Program-made: the position numbers and the translations under genes
Assembly: GCA_949318235.1 (NCBI GenBank)
Contig: OX439127.1
Coordinates: forward strand, 17,357,673 to 17,421,672
DNA: 64,000 nt
Direction of reading: 5' to 3'
Origin: Ecdyonurus torrentis
Taxonomy: Eukaryota; Arthropoda; Insecta; Ephemeroptera; Heptageniidae
Notes under the pieces: model-generated
What the model was told of the DNA's origin: nothing
The model's input: only the letters and a program-made list of their open reading frames with translations
Databases searched by the model: none
Shown here: piece by piece, positions 45,290-60,027 of the stretch
Layout: each line of letters begins with the position of its first letter
Position numbering within the stretch: position 1 is the stretch's first letter

Positions 45290-45606
45290 AAAACAAGACG
45301 CTAGTGAGCCGTGCCTGGTGACCACACTGGCTGGCCTTTCTTTTGCCTGCATCTACAAATCAGCTTTAACTCGACTTGTATTGCCGAGTTCGCTTTGAAT
45401 ATTTCACCAGCAAGAATGGCTTTCCAAGTCGTACCTTTCGATATTTATACACACTGCGCCTTCACACGTATACATATACGTATATATAATTTTTTTTTTC
45501 TTCTTTTTCTTTTACCTCAACATTTTGATTATGTATGCTATGGACCGAATATTTTTACGTGTCTTTCAGATACTATAAGAAGAAAGGAAAAAGTGAAACA
45601 GGGAAA

Positions 45607-45648
<42 letters not shown>

Positions 45649-46016
45649 ATTTTCTTTACACCCACAGCGTAGTAGCCACTAAGGAATAAACAAGGCCAAC
45701 TTTTACTGCTTTTGCCCAAGGAACAAGCCGACCCATCCATACACACACTGCTACACAAATTCATTTTATTGCTCTTTGAATTACAGTTTACTCAAATAGA
45801 TTATGAATCATTTATTTATTTGTAGCAATGTATTCATATATAGTCTTACGCATAAAACAATAGGATAATAATTTTATCGTAAAAAATTTAACGTTGCGAT
45901 TATTGTTGTAAAAAGAAAATTGGCTTTCTCAACTGAATATTATAATAATACTTAAAATTAAGTTTTGTAACAAATAATTTTACTACTAAAGTGCCAAATT
46001 TATATTTATTTCAGTA

Positions 46017-46361
46017 CTTCAAGGAATAAGACCAGAGAAAAAATTAAGCATTTATATCACAAAACACAGGATGGGACTTACATAAATAACTTTAGTTTGT
46101 CTCAAAATCCAGTAGTAGCTCCGTAGCAGTGATCAGAAATTTCAATTTATGCAACCCCCACAACATTTTCATACTAATTTTTGCATGTTTCTGACGTCAA
46201 AAACATGAACATTCACACAAATTACATACTTTACAGTTTTTTCACGCTCTCTCATGGGGCTACATTAACATTCTGGTAAAAATTGTCATCAGTTTTGAAG
46301 ATCCCATTTTGTGTTTATTCATTAAAAAGCACATGTTGTTTTATGTGGTCTATGGCTTTAA
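46017..46361 (+). mobile_element. TTAA-flanked MITE family, copy 3 (345 bp)
   Basis: It is collinear with copy 1 for its full length, including ATATCACAAAACAC, GATCAGAAATTTCAATTTAT, GGTAAAAATTGTCA and TATGTGGTCTATGGCTTTAA. The left end has decayed to CTTCAAGGAATAAGACCAG, while the right end keeps TTAA (46358-46361). The shared 11-bp motif is changed here (TATGCAACCCCC). Confidence 0.88.
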
Positions 46362-46786
46362 TTGACTACATGTATGAGATGAAGACTTATAAAACTTGTC
46401 AAAGTATCTTTAATTATAAAACTATTGTTTCATAAGTTTTAAATTTAGAAGACATATACTTAAGAAAATTACTTTTATATATTATATCATGTTAGTGTAA
46501 TCTTATTACCTTATCTAGAAGTAACAAATTTTACCAACAAAGTGACTTTATTGACATACCCTTTAGTCTCTATATACATGTATATACCATAAGAAGATGT
46601 AAAGCTTTTGTCTAGAAGTCTCTTAAGTACAGAGAACACGGGTAAAGTGAGACTTATTAATTCAAACTACAAGTAAACAATTCTGCAATATATATATATT
46701 AGAGGACAAATGTTCTATAATATGGTAAGAAGCGTAAAGTGAAAGACTGGTTCACTAAGCAGTGAGCACATATGACACGCGCGGCA

Positions 46787-46790
<4 letters not shown>

Positions 46791-46838
<48 letters not shown>
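46791..46838. repeat. (GA)n microsatellite, about 48 bp
   Basis: This GA array lies within a patch of normal complexity (46740-46960). A smaller GA run lies at 47334-47353. Confidence 0.96.
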
Positions 46839-46841
<3 letters not shown>

Positions 46842-47790
46842 TGGTTCGTTCTTATACATAAGGTAGCTAACCCAGTAGTAAGCACACAAAGCTTGATTGC
46901 ACATGCATGTCACGCAGCCACTACTTCTGACCTGTCACACACTCACACCAACAACGTCTATTGCACTATGAAATATTCGTCATTCTTTATTTCTAAAATA
47001 ATTATTTAACTTTATAATCTAGTATAGCAATACAATACTACACAAACACACACCCTAGGATCTATTTCGTTCAAAATAGCACTGATATAAAGATTAGACT
47101 CACGCTTCTTTTTAAAACTTACTTTTCATTATTATTATTATTACTTTTTTTATCCTGATATAAAAGACATTTGCATGATTTTACGATTTTTAAAAGGAAG
47201 GAGTGAAAGAAAAAAAAAATCTATTTTACAAAAGTTTTTTTCTTGAAGGGATATTATCGTGCTTTTTAAAAATTAGCAATTGTGTCTTTATGTAAACAGC
47301 TTTCTAGTACTTTATGATCAATTTACAGAGAAAGAGAGAGAGAGAGAGAGAGATTATTTGTTCATGATTAGCATTCACACAATCAAATATTAATTTTAGA
47401 CATAGACCTTTGAAAAAAAATATATATAAATTATGTGGAATCATCTTTATAAAAGGAATTTTAAAGTTTGTAAAATGACCTATTATACGTATACACGGGG
47501 TATGTATGGGATTGATGAATATTTTAATAGCGTGTATTCATGTGAATAATTTTGCCTTGAAAACTTTTACGGCTTTCTATTGAAAATAAATTACGTAAAT
47601 CTGTACGTAATCCAGAGAAGACTTGGAGTGAATGAGAGTTGGAGTAAGCGCTCACTATCACAGTCCGACATCCTTCCTTGTGCCACTCCAATGGACAATC
47701 TTCACTTCTGTCGCTGCTGTGTACGTAGTTACTTCAAACTAAGAATTACTAACAAAGACAAGTCTCCTGACTTGATCCTTACGAAGAGAG

Positions 47791-47795
<5 letters not shown>

Positions 47796-47853
<58 letters not shown>
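47796..47853. repeat. (GA)n microsatellite, about 58 bp
   Basis: This GA array is preceded by about 190 bp of normal-complexity sequence. A frame there (47580-47891) lacks an ATG start and runs into the repeat; it was not accepted as a gene. Confidence 0.96.
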
Positions 47854-47856
<3 letters not shown>

Positions 47857-47891
47857 AAACAAGTTGTCTTTCTATATCTGGATGTACTTAG

Positions 47892-48273
47892 CTAACTTAT
47901 TTTATTTTAAATTTTTTAGACTATTTTATATAGTATACTCTTTAACCTCAATTTTTTTTTCTTTACTTTACTTTTTTATATATTTTGTTTTCTTGCTTTC
48001 TTTTTCTTTTAAAAGAAAAGCGCGTCAAATTGTGTAGAAGTTGATGGTAAAGTAAAAGGCAAAAATAATCCAAAAGCTTCTTCATCTAAAGAGCAGATCA
48101 AGTTTGAAGTCGAGTGTGCGAGAAAATAATTCGAGTGTAGCTCTCGTAGTGAGAGCGAGTTGTTCCTATCTGTAGATTGGAGTAGCAAGTTAGCTGCTGA
48201 TATTTCCATAGTGCCGCAACAGCACACCAAGTGACACCGGCAGACAAAGCGGACGATGCAGCATCCCTACTCC

Positions 48274-48311
<38 letters not shown>

Positions 48312-49447
48312 CTCTCTTTGCTTCCGTACTCTCTTACTTACTCTCCAAGGTTTCTACATTGCTCCATCCGTCCCATTTCACTATCTTTACTACACCCTCT
48401 CTGTAAAAATGACCTTAAATTCCCTTTGAAATTTATTATCCTTAAGATTTCTGACTTTTCTCTTTTAATTCACCCTCTCACTTCTCCTTCTTTAACTTTT
48501 TTATTATATAATAAAAAATTTTATCACAGTTAAAAAAAAAATCATTTCATAACTATTTCCTTTTTTTATTATATCATTCTTATAATTGGATATTTATTAA
48601 ATATATTATAATTCTATTACGTTTTATATTATATAAGCTAAAGTGATTTTATGCTACGACAGCATTAATATTATTCTCTACTGAAAAAGTTTCAGCTTTA
48701 GAGTATGAATATTGTTTGCCATATTTGTTATGAAGACATGTTAAGAATATATTAAATTTTGCTCAAGTAACATTATTTGTGACTTGAGTGATTGAAATTG
48801 CAAGCGTGCAGTCATGAAATAACAGGTTAATGATGCCGTTCAGTCAAGGAAATTTTTTACAACGGTAATGTTACATTTTCTTACACACCTGAAGAGAGCG
48901 TTAAAGTAATTAAAAGTATGATAATTTAAGGATACTACAGACACCTGCTTAAAGCCTGCAGGCTGCGTAAATTCTATAGCATTAAAAAAAATGCAACGAT
49001 AAGAAAGTGGACAGTGAAACTTTTGTGGGGAAAGTTTTTAAATATTTTACCTCTCTCTCTCTCTCTCTCTCTCTCTTCTTACACTTTGCTCTTTCTTTTC
49101 TAACTTTGAAAGGAAGTGTATCAGGCAAGCTGCATGAGATCATGACAATGTCTTCCTTTTTTATAGAATAATTTAAGTTTTTCTTAGTAAATTTTAAAAC
49201 TTTGCAGTATTCAAGCTCTGACATTTTTGTCTTTATAAAGAATAAATAACACGTTTAAATTTTAAGTAACATTTTTTAACGCAACTGTATAAATAGTTAT
49301 AAAATTGTCACTTTCATCCAAATTTAAATTTAATTCATTCAAACTTGTTACAATTATTTTATATAATATTTAAAATAGCAATTTTAACGATACGCAGCTG
49401 TCTCAGCTTTATAGAAAATTGAAGCTTTTATTATGAATCAAAATATT

Positions 49448-49451
<4 letters not shown>
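47892..49451. other. Mixed stretch with small CT arrays, no supported gene
   Basis: CT arrays lie at 48279-48304 and 49052-49075. The patch 48080-48260 is GC-richer, but no frame has a convincing start or splice boundaries. Confidence 0.45.

Positions 49452-49522
<71 letters not shown>
49452..49522. repeat. (CT)n microsatellite, about 71 bp
   Basis: This is a pure CT array ending in CCCCCTG. Confidence 0.97.
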
Positions 49523-49525
<3 letters not shown>

Positions 49526-50625
49526 CCTGAACCTGAATACAAAAGATGAAGACATTGACGTAGATTTTCTTACACCTATACATTTGATTTACATTTCTCA
49601 TTTTCACATACTGTATTTCACTTAAATTCTCATCCCATAACCCCAAATCATTTATTCCAATAGTAATGAAGCCTTGAAGTTATTAGGCAGCTTTTTTGAC
49701 ATGAACATAACACAGGTTACATTCCCTGATAAAATTACAAACGCAGTCACTATTTTCATATTATGGACAATAATAATAATTAACGGCTAAATCAGGCGTA
49801 CAACCTCTCAATTTAACCCAAATGTTTTATGCAATATAAAACTATACAATCCAATAGAAATACAAACAGGAGGCATCTTTAATAAAACCCAACAATAATT
49901 TATAAACAATTAAATATATGCATAATTCAATACCCTAAAGCAACAAAATAAATAAATTTAAAAAGTAAATTTAAAAATGAATAAACTTGTTGAAAAGTTT
50001 TGATAAAAAAAAAACATGAATAAATAAATGCATGTTATTGTGCTATATTTTCCTCTAAATTAATTTATATGAATGATGAAGAGTAAAGATTAAAATTGTG
50101 GTACTTTAGAAGTAACAAGCTCTACATAATATCATGCTGCTCCATATAATGAAATTTATATATCTTGGATAACAAGAACGTTAGAGAGATGGACCCTCCA
50201 ACTCCGGTGTACCAAAGCTTAAGAATATATATTTTTGAACGTTATAACATAAAAGTCCATGAGTTTCTCTCACAATATTAAAAACATTTATCTTGTTTAA
50301 AAGCAGAACACTTTTAGAAGAGAGATACATCATGCTTGATATTCCCAAAAGATTTTAAATTTTCTTGATTACCTGAAATCTACGCACCCAACCAAAATTT
50401 TAAATCCAATAAAGTTGTGTAAAGTTTATATTACAATATGTTTTCATTTTCTGTGGCTACGCTGATTTATTACTTGTGGATGTAAAACACTAAATTTATT
50501 TGAATGAGTTTTCACATCGACAGCCTAAAAAGCAAGTGGTTTTGTTGAAAAACTTTTATGCGTATATTATTTTGAAACAACTTTTGTCTTTGTTTTATAA
50601 CACTCAGAAACGTGTATGCACGTAA

Positions 50626-50628
<3 letters not shown>

Positions 50629-50695
<67 letters not shown>
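50629..50695. repeat. (AT)n microsatellite, about 67 bp
   Basis: This AT array has a single TTA break near its right end. The flanks from 49523 to 51218 are AT-rich with no gene. Confidence 0.95.
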
Positions 50696-50697
<2 letters not shown>

Positions 50698-51218
50698 AAA
50701 ATAGTATTTTTATCTTTTTTTCTTAGGTAAATGTCTTACTTTTGATGGCAAAATAAAATTAAAAGTCCAAATTTACTAACAAAAATGCTATTATTTAGAA
50801 GAGGGTATAATGTACTTTTTAATGAAAAGAAATATAACATATTTTTATTTTACATAGTATTTTTTAACACTGGAATTACATTAGAATTGAAGTAATTAAC
50901 TAGCCTAATATAAAGCAATGCTCTTATATATGACTTTCACCCGTATGTACACAAGATTGTCATTATATTATTGTATCATTTAATTTAATTCAGCGTGTGT
51001 TTTTCTCATAAGAATAACAATTCAATTTTAGTGTATTTTTGAATGGTAATATTATGTATATTAACATTTATTAACACATTCGTGTCGTGTCAGTGAAGCT
51101 AACGGAATACACCATGAAGTAGTTGATGAGTTGCAATTTTTACTGACTACACTGCAGAATTTTAAAATATTTTGCAACATCCGATAATATTGTATGGTGG
51201 GAACTAATCCTACGATTT

Positions 51219-51782
51219 GATTGATTCATTGATTCATTGATTCATTCATTGATTCATTCATTGATTCATTCATTGATTCATTCATTGATTCATTCATTCA
51301 TTCATTCATTCATTCATTCATTCATTCATTCATTCATTCATTCATTCATTCATTCATTCATTCATTCATTCATTCATTCATTCATTCATTCATTCATTCA
51401 TTCATTCATTCATTCATTCATTCATTCATTCATTCATTCATTCATTCATTCATTCATTCATTCATTCATTCATTCATTCATTCATTCATTCATTCATTCA
51501 TTCATTCATTCATTCATTCATTCATTCATTCATTCATTCATTCATTCATTCATTCATTCATTCATTCATTCATTCATTCATTCATTCATTCATTCATTCA
51601 TTCATTCATTCATTCATTCATTCATTCATTCATTCATTCATTCATTCATTCATTCATTCATTCATTCATTCATTCATTCATTCATTCATTCATTCATTCA
51701 TTCATTCATTCATTCATTCATTCATTCATTCATTCATTCATTCATTCATTCATTCATTCATTCATTCATTCATTCATTCATT
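51219..51782. repeat. GATT/CATT tetranucleotide array, 564 bp, with graded left edge
   Basis: The array is built of 4-base units. The left edge alternates GATT and CATT: two units of GATT-CATT (51223-51238), four units of GATT-CATT-CATT (51239-51286), then GATT followed by about 123 pure CATT units to 51782. The 186-codon frame of His-Ser-Phe-Ile repeats is a by-product, since a 4-base repeat with no stop stays open in every forward frame. No interruption was seen in the pure part. Confidence 0.98.
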
Positions 51783-52095
51783 GTGTTTTCTTTATAATAT
51801 ATTTAATGCTATAGCATTAGCTTATTATAACTATAGAAGCAATAATAACGCTTTCTTTTTCTAAATGATTATTGAATTTAAAAAAAAATACCCATAAAAA
51901 TGATATCAAATAAAATGTTATTAGCAAACTTGCTTGATAAAGTTTTATTTTGTAGTGCGTGATTTTTACAACATCAAATGAGAAAATAAAGAGTTTGTCG
52001 ACATAAAATATACTGTAGTTGTATAATATGTAAAATTACATTTTATGGTTACACAATATGATGACACATTTATCAAATAGCTATTCCATCCTATA

Positions 52096-52555
52096 CATCG
52101 TTTCTATCACGTCAAAATGTTTCAAGTGAAATTATCACGAGCCCGCCAAACGTTCCATCTATATAGGGTGGTTTCATTCAAATTAAAGTTGACGCCATAA
52201 GTGAGCGCTAAATAGCATGGGACAGAATGGGAAAATAATTCATTTTGCCAGTTTAAAAAATACTTGACAATATTTTTAATAGTATTGATGCTGTTAACAG
52301 GTTGAATTAGTTATTCAAGTATACAAGAAAAATAATAATGACAAAAAAAAAAGCTAATTTTTCAAATAAAATATCCAAAAACTACGTTTGTCCTATGCTG
52401 AGCTGAGCAATGTTATTCATTGCTCAAGAAGAGCCTCGAAAAGCATTCCGAACGACGTCATGCTTACACACCTTATACAAGGACAGCGTCAGATGGGACG
52501 TTTGGCGCACTCGTAATAATTTCTCTTGAAACATTTTGACGTGATAGAGACGATA
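52096..52555. mobile_element. MITE with about 65-bp terminal inverted repeats, 460 bp
   Basis: The left arm (52096-52160) and right arm (52491-52555) are reverse complements with few mismatches. Shared blocks include CTATCACGTCAAAATGTTTC, GAAATTAT-ACGAG, GCCAAACGT and CCATCT. The interior has no long frame. A small perfect hairpin, GAGCAATG-TTATT-CATTGCTC, sits near 52405-52425. There is no obvious target duplication and the superfamily is unassigned. Confidence 0.87.
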
Positions 52556-54190
<1,635 letters not shown>

Positions 54191-54197
54191 CCCCCCT

Positions 54198-54215
54198 CCC
54201 CCCCCCCCCCCCCCC
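54198..54215. repeat. Poly(C) tract, 18 bp
   Basis: Six C, one T, then 18 C. It is the only long C/G homopolymer in a window otherwise dominated by A/T tracts. Confidence 0.97.
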
Positions 54216-55079
54216 AACATTTATCCTGTCTCCCCAAAAATAAAAATAAAGACTTTCATCTATTTTAGACTATATTCAATCTTGAATTTTCGTTCCTGAA
54301 TTGCATCTTTAACAAGTCTTAATAATAGAGTTTAGTAAAATCTAGTCTTATGTTTAATGCTTTAAATGTTTCCACAAAGCTTACATTATCTACTCTAATA
54401 ATGTTATATATTTCTTTTAAGAAATCTAAACTTCGCTCCCAGATGTACGTATGAAAAATTCCTGAAACATATAAATTTTAATTTTAAACATTTTTGATCT
54501 AATAATAATAATAATAAAATGCCAATATTTTAATTTTTTATCGATCCTCGTACTGATAACATGCATATTTCAGCTTTAATTTTTGTCTATACACGCTGTG
54601 AATAAATTTTAAAATGGCTTATATAAAATATACATGAGAAACGCAAGCCTGTTGCATGTTGGGTGATTGGAACTTTATGTTCCCCTGGGGGTTAAGAGGA
54701 TCTCTATGGAATTCCTATGAATATAAAATAATAATTACAACATTAACTTCAAACAAATAAACCATCTCCAAGCTAAATAAATAAACTATATAATACCTAT
54801 TATATACTTGACTTAAAAAAAATGTTTGCTGCTAATTTTGTATTATTATTTATTATTATTATTTTTTTTTTGAGGTAACAAACATGTCTTTATGAGCCAA
54901 CTGTCTATTGTAGCTAATCAGAGTACTTCGTTCTACACACAAATATTGAGCCAGCTTCGATATTTTTTCTTTGTTAAGAACACCTGATCATGACGTCACT
55001 ACCTAACTTTTATAAGTATGGTTGATGATTGTTATTTCTTCGTTTAGAACTTTAGATCTGATAAGAATGAGTGAAACTT

Positions 55080-55080
<1 letters not shown>

Positions 55081-55144
<64 letters not shown>
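55081..55144. repeat. A20 tract joined to (GA)22
   Basis: The A tract runs straight into the GA array, suggesting that the array grew from the end of the A tract by slippage. Confidence 0.95.
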
Positions 55145-55149
<5 letters not shown>

Positions 55150-55559
55150 CCATGCTCAACAGCAACTCATTTTTATCGGCTCAAAAAAACTAGATCAACC
55201 AATGAATGTGTCTTCCTTGTTTTTTGTTTTTTATTTTGGCATCCAATCATCTTTAAGGAGCCTCACTATACTTTACTTTACTTTGCGGGATTTTAATAGG
55301 CAATTTACGAAAACTTATTGTAGAAAATAAATACTCTTGCGAATAACGAACAAAGGAAAATCATCAAGTTTTATGTATTTTATCCTTTTAATGAAAAAGC
55401 CTCTGTTTATTTTAAGTTTTTTAAATATAAGTTATTGTAATCAAAACATAAATACCTAAAAATGACATAATTTTAATTATAATTAAAAATGTCTGGTCTT
55501 TCTGGTGTCTTTGGTCATTATTTAAAAATGCATGTTCTACATTTATATTTCAAATTATT

Positions 55560-56240
55560 TGGCCAAAATACTGTTGTTTGATCAGCTAAAATTTGTAAAC
55601 TTGTGAATAAAACTGTGATTTTGAATGATATCAAACCCGTTTTAAATTGGTTATCTACTTAATACGTGATAAACATGCGGTGAAAACTTGTCAGCATTTC
55701 AAAATATTGTGTTCAATATTGAATGAAATTTTTGGCATGACATCACAATAATAAAAGGATTATGTTTCATTGGTATAAAATTTTTAGAAGAAATATCTAC
55801 CAATGGCACTTATACGGCTTATAGTGTTACAATGTTGTGCGGGTTGCATAAGTGGGTTTATTTATAAGTCCTTTTAAAAAAAATTAATAACATTATATCG
55901 ACTTTTTAATGGTGATGTTTTTACCAAAAATAGCTTCTCTCTTCCAACGCTATTACCTGTGGATTTTAGAGAAATATCGTTTTTGTTTCGTTGTTTACTG
56001 GCACTGTTGAGCTGTCATCTTGGTTGATGTTATGATAGCCGTCACAGGCGACCACAATTCTGCTGTTCCCTAGACAGCTCAAGCATTGAGTGACAGCTCC
56101 TAATTCCAAAAAGCCGACTCAAGATGGTGGATCGCGTTGGTCTCTGGGGAGTACCGATATTGAGGCGAGCCCAGCTCAAGAAGCCTGGCCACGCGGTCAC
56201 GTTAGTAAAGCATACACATTTCACATAACATTCAATATAT
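55560..56240. other. Probable element-derived segment with shared 20-bp block
   Basis: Positions 55831-55850, AATGTTGTGCGGGTTGCATA, are identical to the minus strand of the MITE copy at 34037-34380, but the flanks do not match that family. Further right, 55920-56230 is GC-richer, with GAGCTGTCATCTTGG and GACAGCTCAAG-type short inverted strings. The minus-strand 70-codon frame at 56042-56254 is of normal complexity but unrecognised. It may be a diverged relative or composite of the MITE families. Confidence 0.35.
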
Positions 56241-56981
56241 AGAACAACAATCAAATTTGTATGTCATAAGGTTTGCAGTAGGGAAATATTTGCATCTCTT
56301 TGAGGGGAACAAGAAAGTTATAATATCATTAAATCACATTTATCTCTTAAACATTCTAAAAATCGAATCTGTTCACACGGGGCAGTAAAATTGATGCCAC
56401 CAGATTGAAGGATGCAAATTTTTTACATTTTTTTCAAAATATAGCATTTAGTGCAATCTTAGGGTACATAAACTTAAAAAATTAGATGAAAAGAAAAATG
56501 CACAAACAGTCTTGCTCCTCTTGTCAAAAAGATTACAAAATTCTTGCAAGAAAAGAAAAATAACGCAAAAATGTAAATACAGGACTTAGCTATTTTCTAG
56601 TATAATTTACAAACGGCTATTGAAGAACTACAGGATTATTTTCGTCTAAAATGTTGAAAATAAAACTCTACCCAAACTTTTAATTTGAATACATCTATTT
56701 CTCTTTTTTTCCCACAAAATGAAAAATATATGTTTTTTTCCCCACATTCACAGTATATTTAAAGGGACTTTGTAAAGTTGAAAAAAGAGATCGACTCATA
56801 TACATGTTCGAATGGATTTTGCAGTGTTTTATGTAGACTTGCGGTGTACATAGACAGTAGCAATGTAGTGTGAGCTTGACATTGAGTGGCTGCGATGTAA
56901 TCTTTGTGAGCGAGTCTGCCTCCCAGCCTCGTGAATAGAACCCAGAGTATAACAACCTAATGTGAAACAGCGACAAGGAGC

Positions 56982-56982
<1 letters not shown>

Positions 56983-57016
<34 letters not shown>
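56983..57016. repeat. (GA)n microsatellite, about 34 bp
   Basis: This GA array lies within a patch of normal complexity (56870-57250). A second GA array follows at 57578-57619 and a 27-A tract at 57709-57735. Confidence 0.95.
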
Positions 57017-57021
<5 letters not shown>

Positions 57022-57575
57022 GCTTTTGCTTGATAACAGCAGAAACAAGCAAGGATAAACATGGGAAAACTTTTGACTATAAAAGCAACAAGAAAGAAGT
57101 TGAGTAAAATGCATTGCAAAAAGTCCATGGTTAGACCTGAATGGTGTAAAAGTAACGCCAAGTTTACGTACAGTGTGCTGTGTATACGAAAGCGTTGAAA
57201 AAGATGGTTATGAAGGGGAGGAGGAGGAAAAGGGAGGAGCAGTGATGAGACACGACAAGTTATGAATATTTTATTATCAAGTCTAAAGCATAGCAGTTTC
57301 TATAAGGCAGGCGGTGACTTGAAGCCTGCAGCAATCACACTGCATGCCATGTCATCTCTTTTTAACTTCTTTTTTTTTTCCTCAAAATATATTTTATATA
57401 CCTATTTATTAAGCTCAAAGAAAATATCAAATGACAAATGAGTTAGTGAAATACAGGATAACAGATTTTTTCTACTTCTTACTATTCTTCAAAATAATTA
57501 ACAAATTGAAATTGGTTACATACAATATTAATGAGATCATGAATTTCTTAAACCTATTCTTGTCATAGTAAATAT

Positions 57576-57622
<47 letters not shown>

Positions 57623-57858
57623 GATAAAACAACATCACTTTATAAAACGAATTTTAATTTCTTTTTTGTTTGTTGATACAAAATTTTCAAATATAAATAT
57701 TTTAATTGAAAAAAAAAAAAAAAAAAAAAAAAAAACTTCAAATAATGACTAATGGAAATTGTGAACTGACTTTGAGTTACACATATTTTTATATATAGAG
57801 CTAGTAGTCCTTCATAAGGGTCAGGAGTAAACAAAAACTTGTCTCAAATGGTTCCTTC

Positions 57859-58240
57859 ATAATAAATCCTCAAACATGGCTACGGCAGCTCACACTTTAT
57901 ATGGAAAACAATGAGATTCTTGAAATTAATTTCTAACGAAACTATAACACTATATTTTTAAAAAATTTAAAAATATATGTATATATTTTTTAAAGAATTT
58001 TTCTTGAGCATCTCAATTCTAAAATTTTATATTATACAAGAACGTGAGCAATTTTAGGAATTTAATTGCAGGAAACTGAAAAGATAAAAAATATTCAAAA
58101 TTAATAAATAATAAAAATTACAAATTAAGTCAAAGATACCTGGAAATTAAAATAATAATGGTGTTATGATTTTCTCAGAAATTTACTACAAAGATACTAA
58201 CAGTGAGCTACTGTAGCCATGTTTGTGAGTCTATTATGGG
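57859..58240. mobile_element. MITE with diverged terminal inverted repeats, about 380 bp
   Basis: Near the left end CAAACATGGCTACGGCAGCT (57871-57890) pairs with the reverse complement of 58203-58225, which reads CAAACATGGCTACAGTAGCT. Similarity extends outward (CATAATA) and inward (AATTTCT--GAAA-T-ATAAC), so each arm is about 90 bp. The interior is AT-rich without coding capacity. The boundaries are approximate and no target duplication was identified. Confidence 0.7.
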
Positions 58241-58249
58241 CAAACAATA

Positions 58250-58253
<4 letters not shown>

Positions 58254-58340
<87 letters not shown>
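58254..58340. repeat. (AT)n microsatellite, about 87 bp
   Basis: This AT array lies immediately right of the preceding MITE. A shorter AT array follows at 58961-58996. Confidence 0.96.
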
Positions 58341-58954
58341 TGTATAATATGCTTCAAAATAAATGCAATATAAATTAATTATGTTAAATTTTGAAATTGA
58401 TTAAAATAAGTATAAAGAAACCCGTGCTATGTTATATTATATATTATATATATAAAAAAAACTATACTCTATGTTGAAAATTATATATAGTACAGATATA
58501 AGAGTTAATTCTCCAATTATAATATTTAATATTCAACATATTTTATACATTATATTTGCTAGAATGTCGTCATTGAGATATGTAGCAAATACAATACAAT
58601 TCAATTGCACAGCATGTTATTAATAGCGTATATATAACAATTGTCTTATTGTACAGTATTGTCGCGCAGCAGCCTCATATTTGTGTATACAGCTACTAGC
58701 AATGACGAATTCACCTGCATAGAACATTTGCCAAGCTTTTGCTTGCAATTAATATTTAATACAGTCATGAATATTTTGTGAATTCCTGACAATGAAATAT
58801 TTCGTGAACATTTATATACCACACTTTTTATAAAGCCGTAAAACTTTGTAAGTTTTTATTTCAAAAAATGCACCTCCTACATATTATTTATTATTTTGTT
58901 AAACATCTGGGGAATATATTCTATAAGATAGGTTATAAATTTGCTTCTGGTCAC

Positions 58955-59002
<48 letters not shown>

Positions 59003-60027
59003 GGTTAAAATTATATCCTTTAGTTAATTGTTTTGGTAGTATTTTGTCAATTAATATTTAAGTGCTTCTGACTGACAAATATAATGTACATCATAACTGT
59101 TTTAATTGCACACAAATTATTCCAACATGCACATGATATGTTATTCGCTATATTGCTTGCTTCATATAACCTCTCTCTGCTCTCTGTAAACCTATAATAT
59201 GCAAATAATGCAAATATGTACATACAGTATGTCAGCAACACTATACTATAGCTTCCATAATAACAATTATTATTGTCATAATCATATTGAGCTCCATATT
59301 TCGTATATTTATTATTTTTTATTAAGAATCATTGAATTATTATCTACTTCTCCATATCTTAATATTTTAAAACACATTTTTAAGTTGTTGTTTATTTCCT
59401 AATAATTTTAAATTTTTGTTAAAAAATTGTTAATTATTTTAATCAATTGAATTAAATGTATATATTTTAACAGTCCAGTGTGCTTGTTGTAACTATTTGG
59501 TTATTTTTATACTATAGCAGCGTTCAATAAAACTTCTTTTGTAAAAATTAAAATGTCTTGTATATATATATATATATAGCTAGTATACTGATATAAACAA
59601 AAAGTTCATCAGTTTTGGCTTATATGATCCTGGTGAACTGAAGCTACCCAGTATGTAAGTATAACTTGCTACATCGTATAAATTAAATAGATAAACGTTA
59701 TAACCTTCTACGTTTAAATAAATAATTCGTAGCATCATTTTGGGGATTAGGAGGCTACTTACTTCATCTTTCTCTCTCTCTCTCTCTTACTCTCTCGCTA
59801 CTCATACTAATGCATAATCTATTTTCTGTAAGACGTAGCTAGTTTGCTGCAAAATAACTACACTCAAGATTTTTTTTTTAAATGTTTTGTAATGAAGCTG
59901 AGTCCGCAACATTGAAACCACGTATCAACAGAAACAAGTTTAGTCATTTTCTCTCAACTTTTCCTGTTGAAAATAATTATTAATATTTGAAGAGTGTTAT
60001 TAAAGTTTAGATTATCTTAATTTTAGA

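Noticed and set aside
45311..45682. 123-codon plus-strand ORF
   Set aside because: It has no ATG start, runs through a T-rich tract and ends in a Ser-Leu repeat; no domain was seen.
47580..47891. 103-codon plus-strand ORF with CRCC motif
   Set aside because: It lacks an ATG start and a third of it is the GA array; the short Cys cluster matches no known finger.
48009..48230. 73-codon minus-strand ORF in a GC-richer patch
   Set aside because: It starts at TTG, has no splice boundaries and no recognised similarity.
51237..51797. 186-codon ORF of His-Ser-Phe-Ile repeats
   Set aside because: It is produced entirely by the CATT array; a stop-free 4-base repeat is open in all forward frames.
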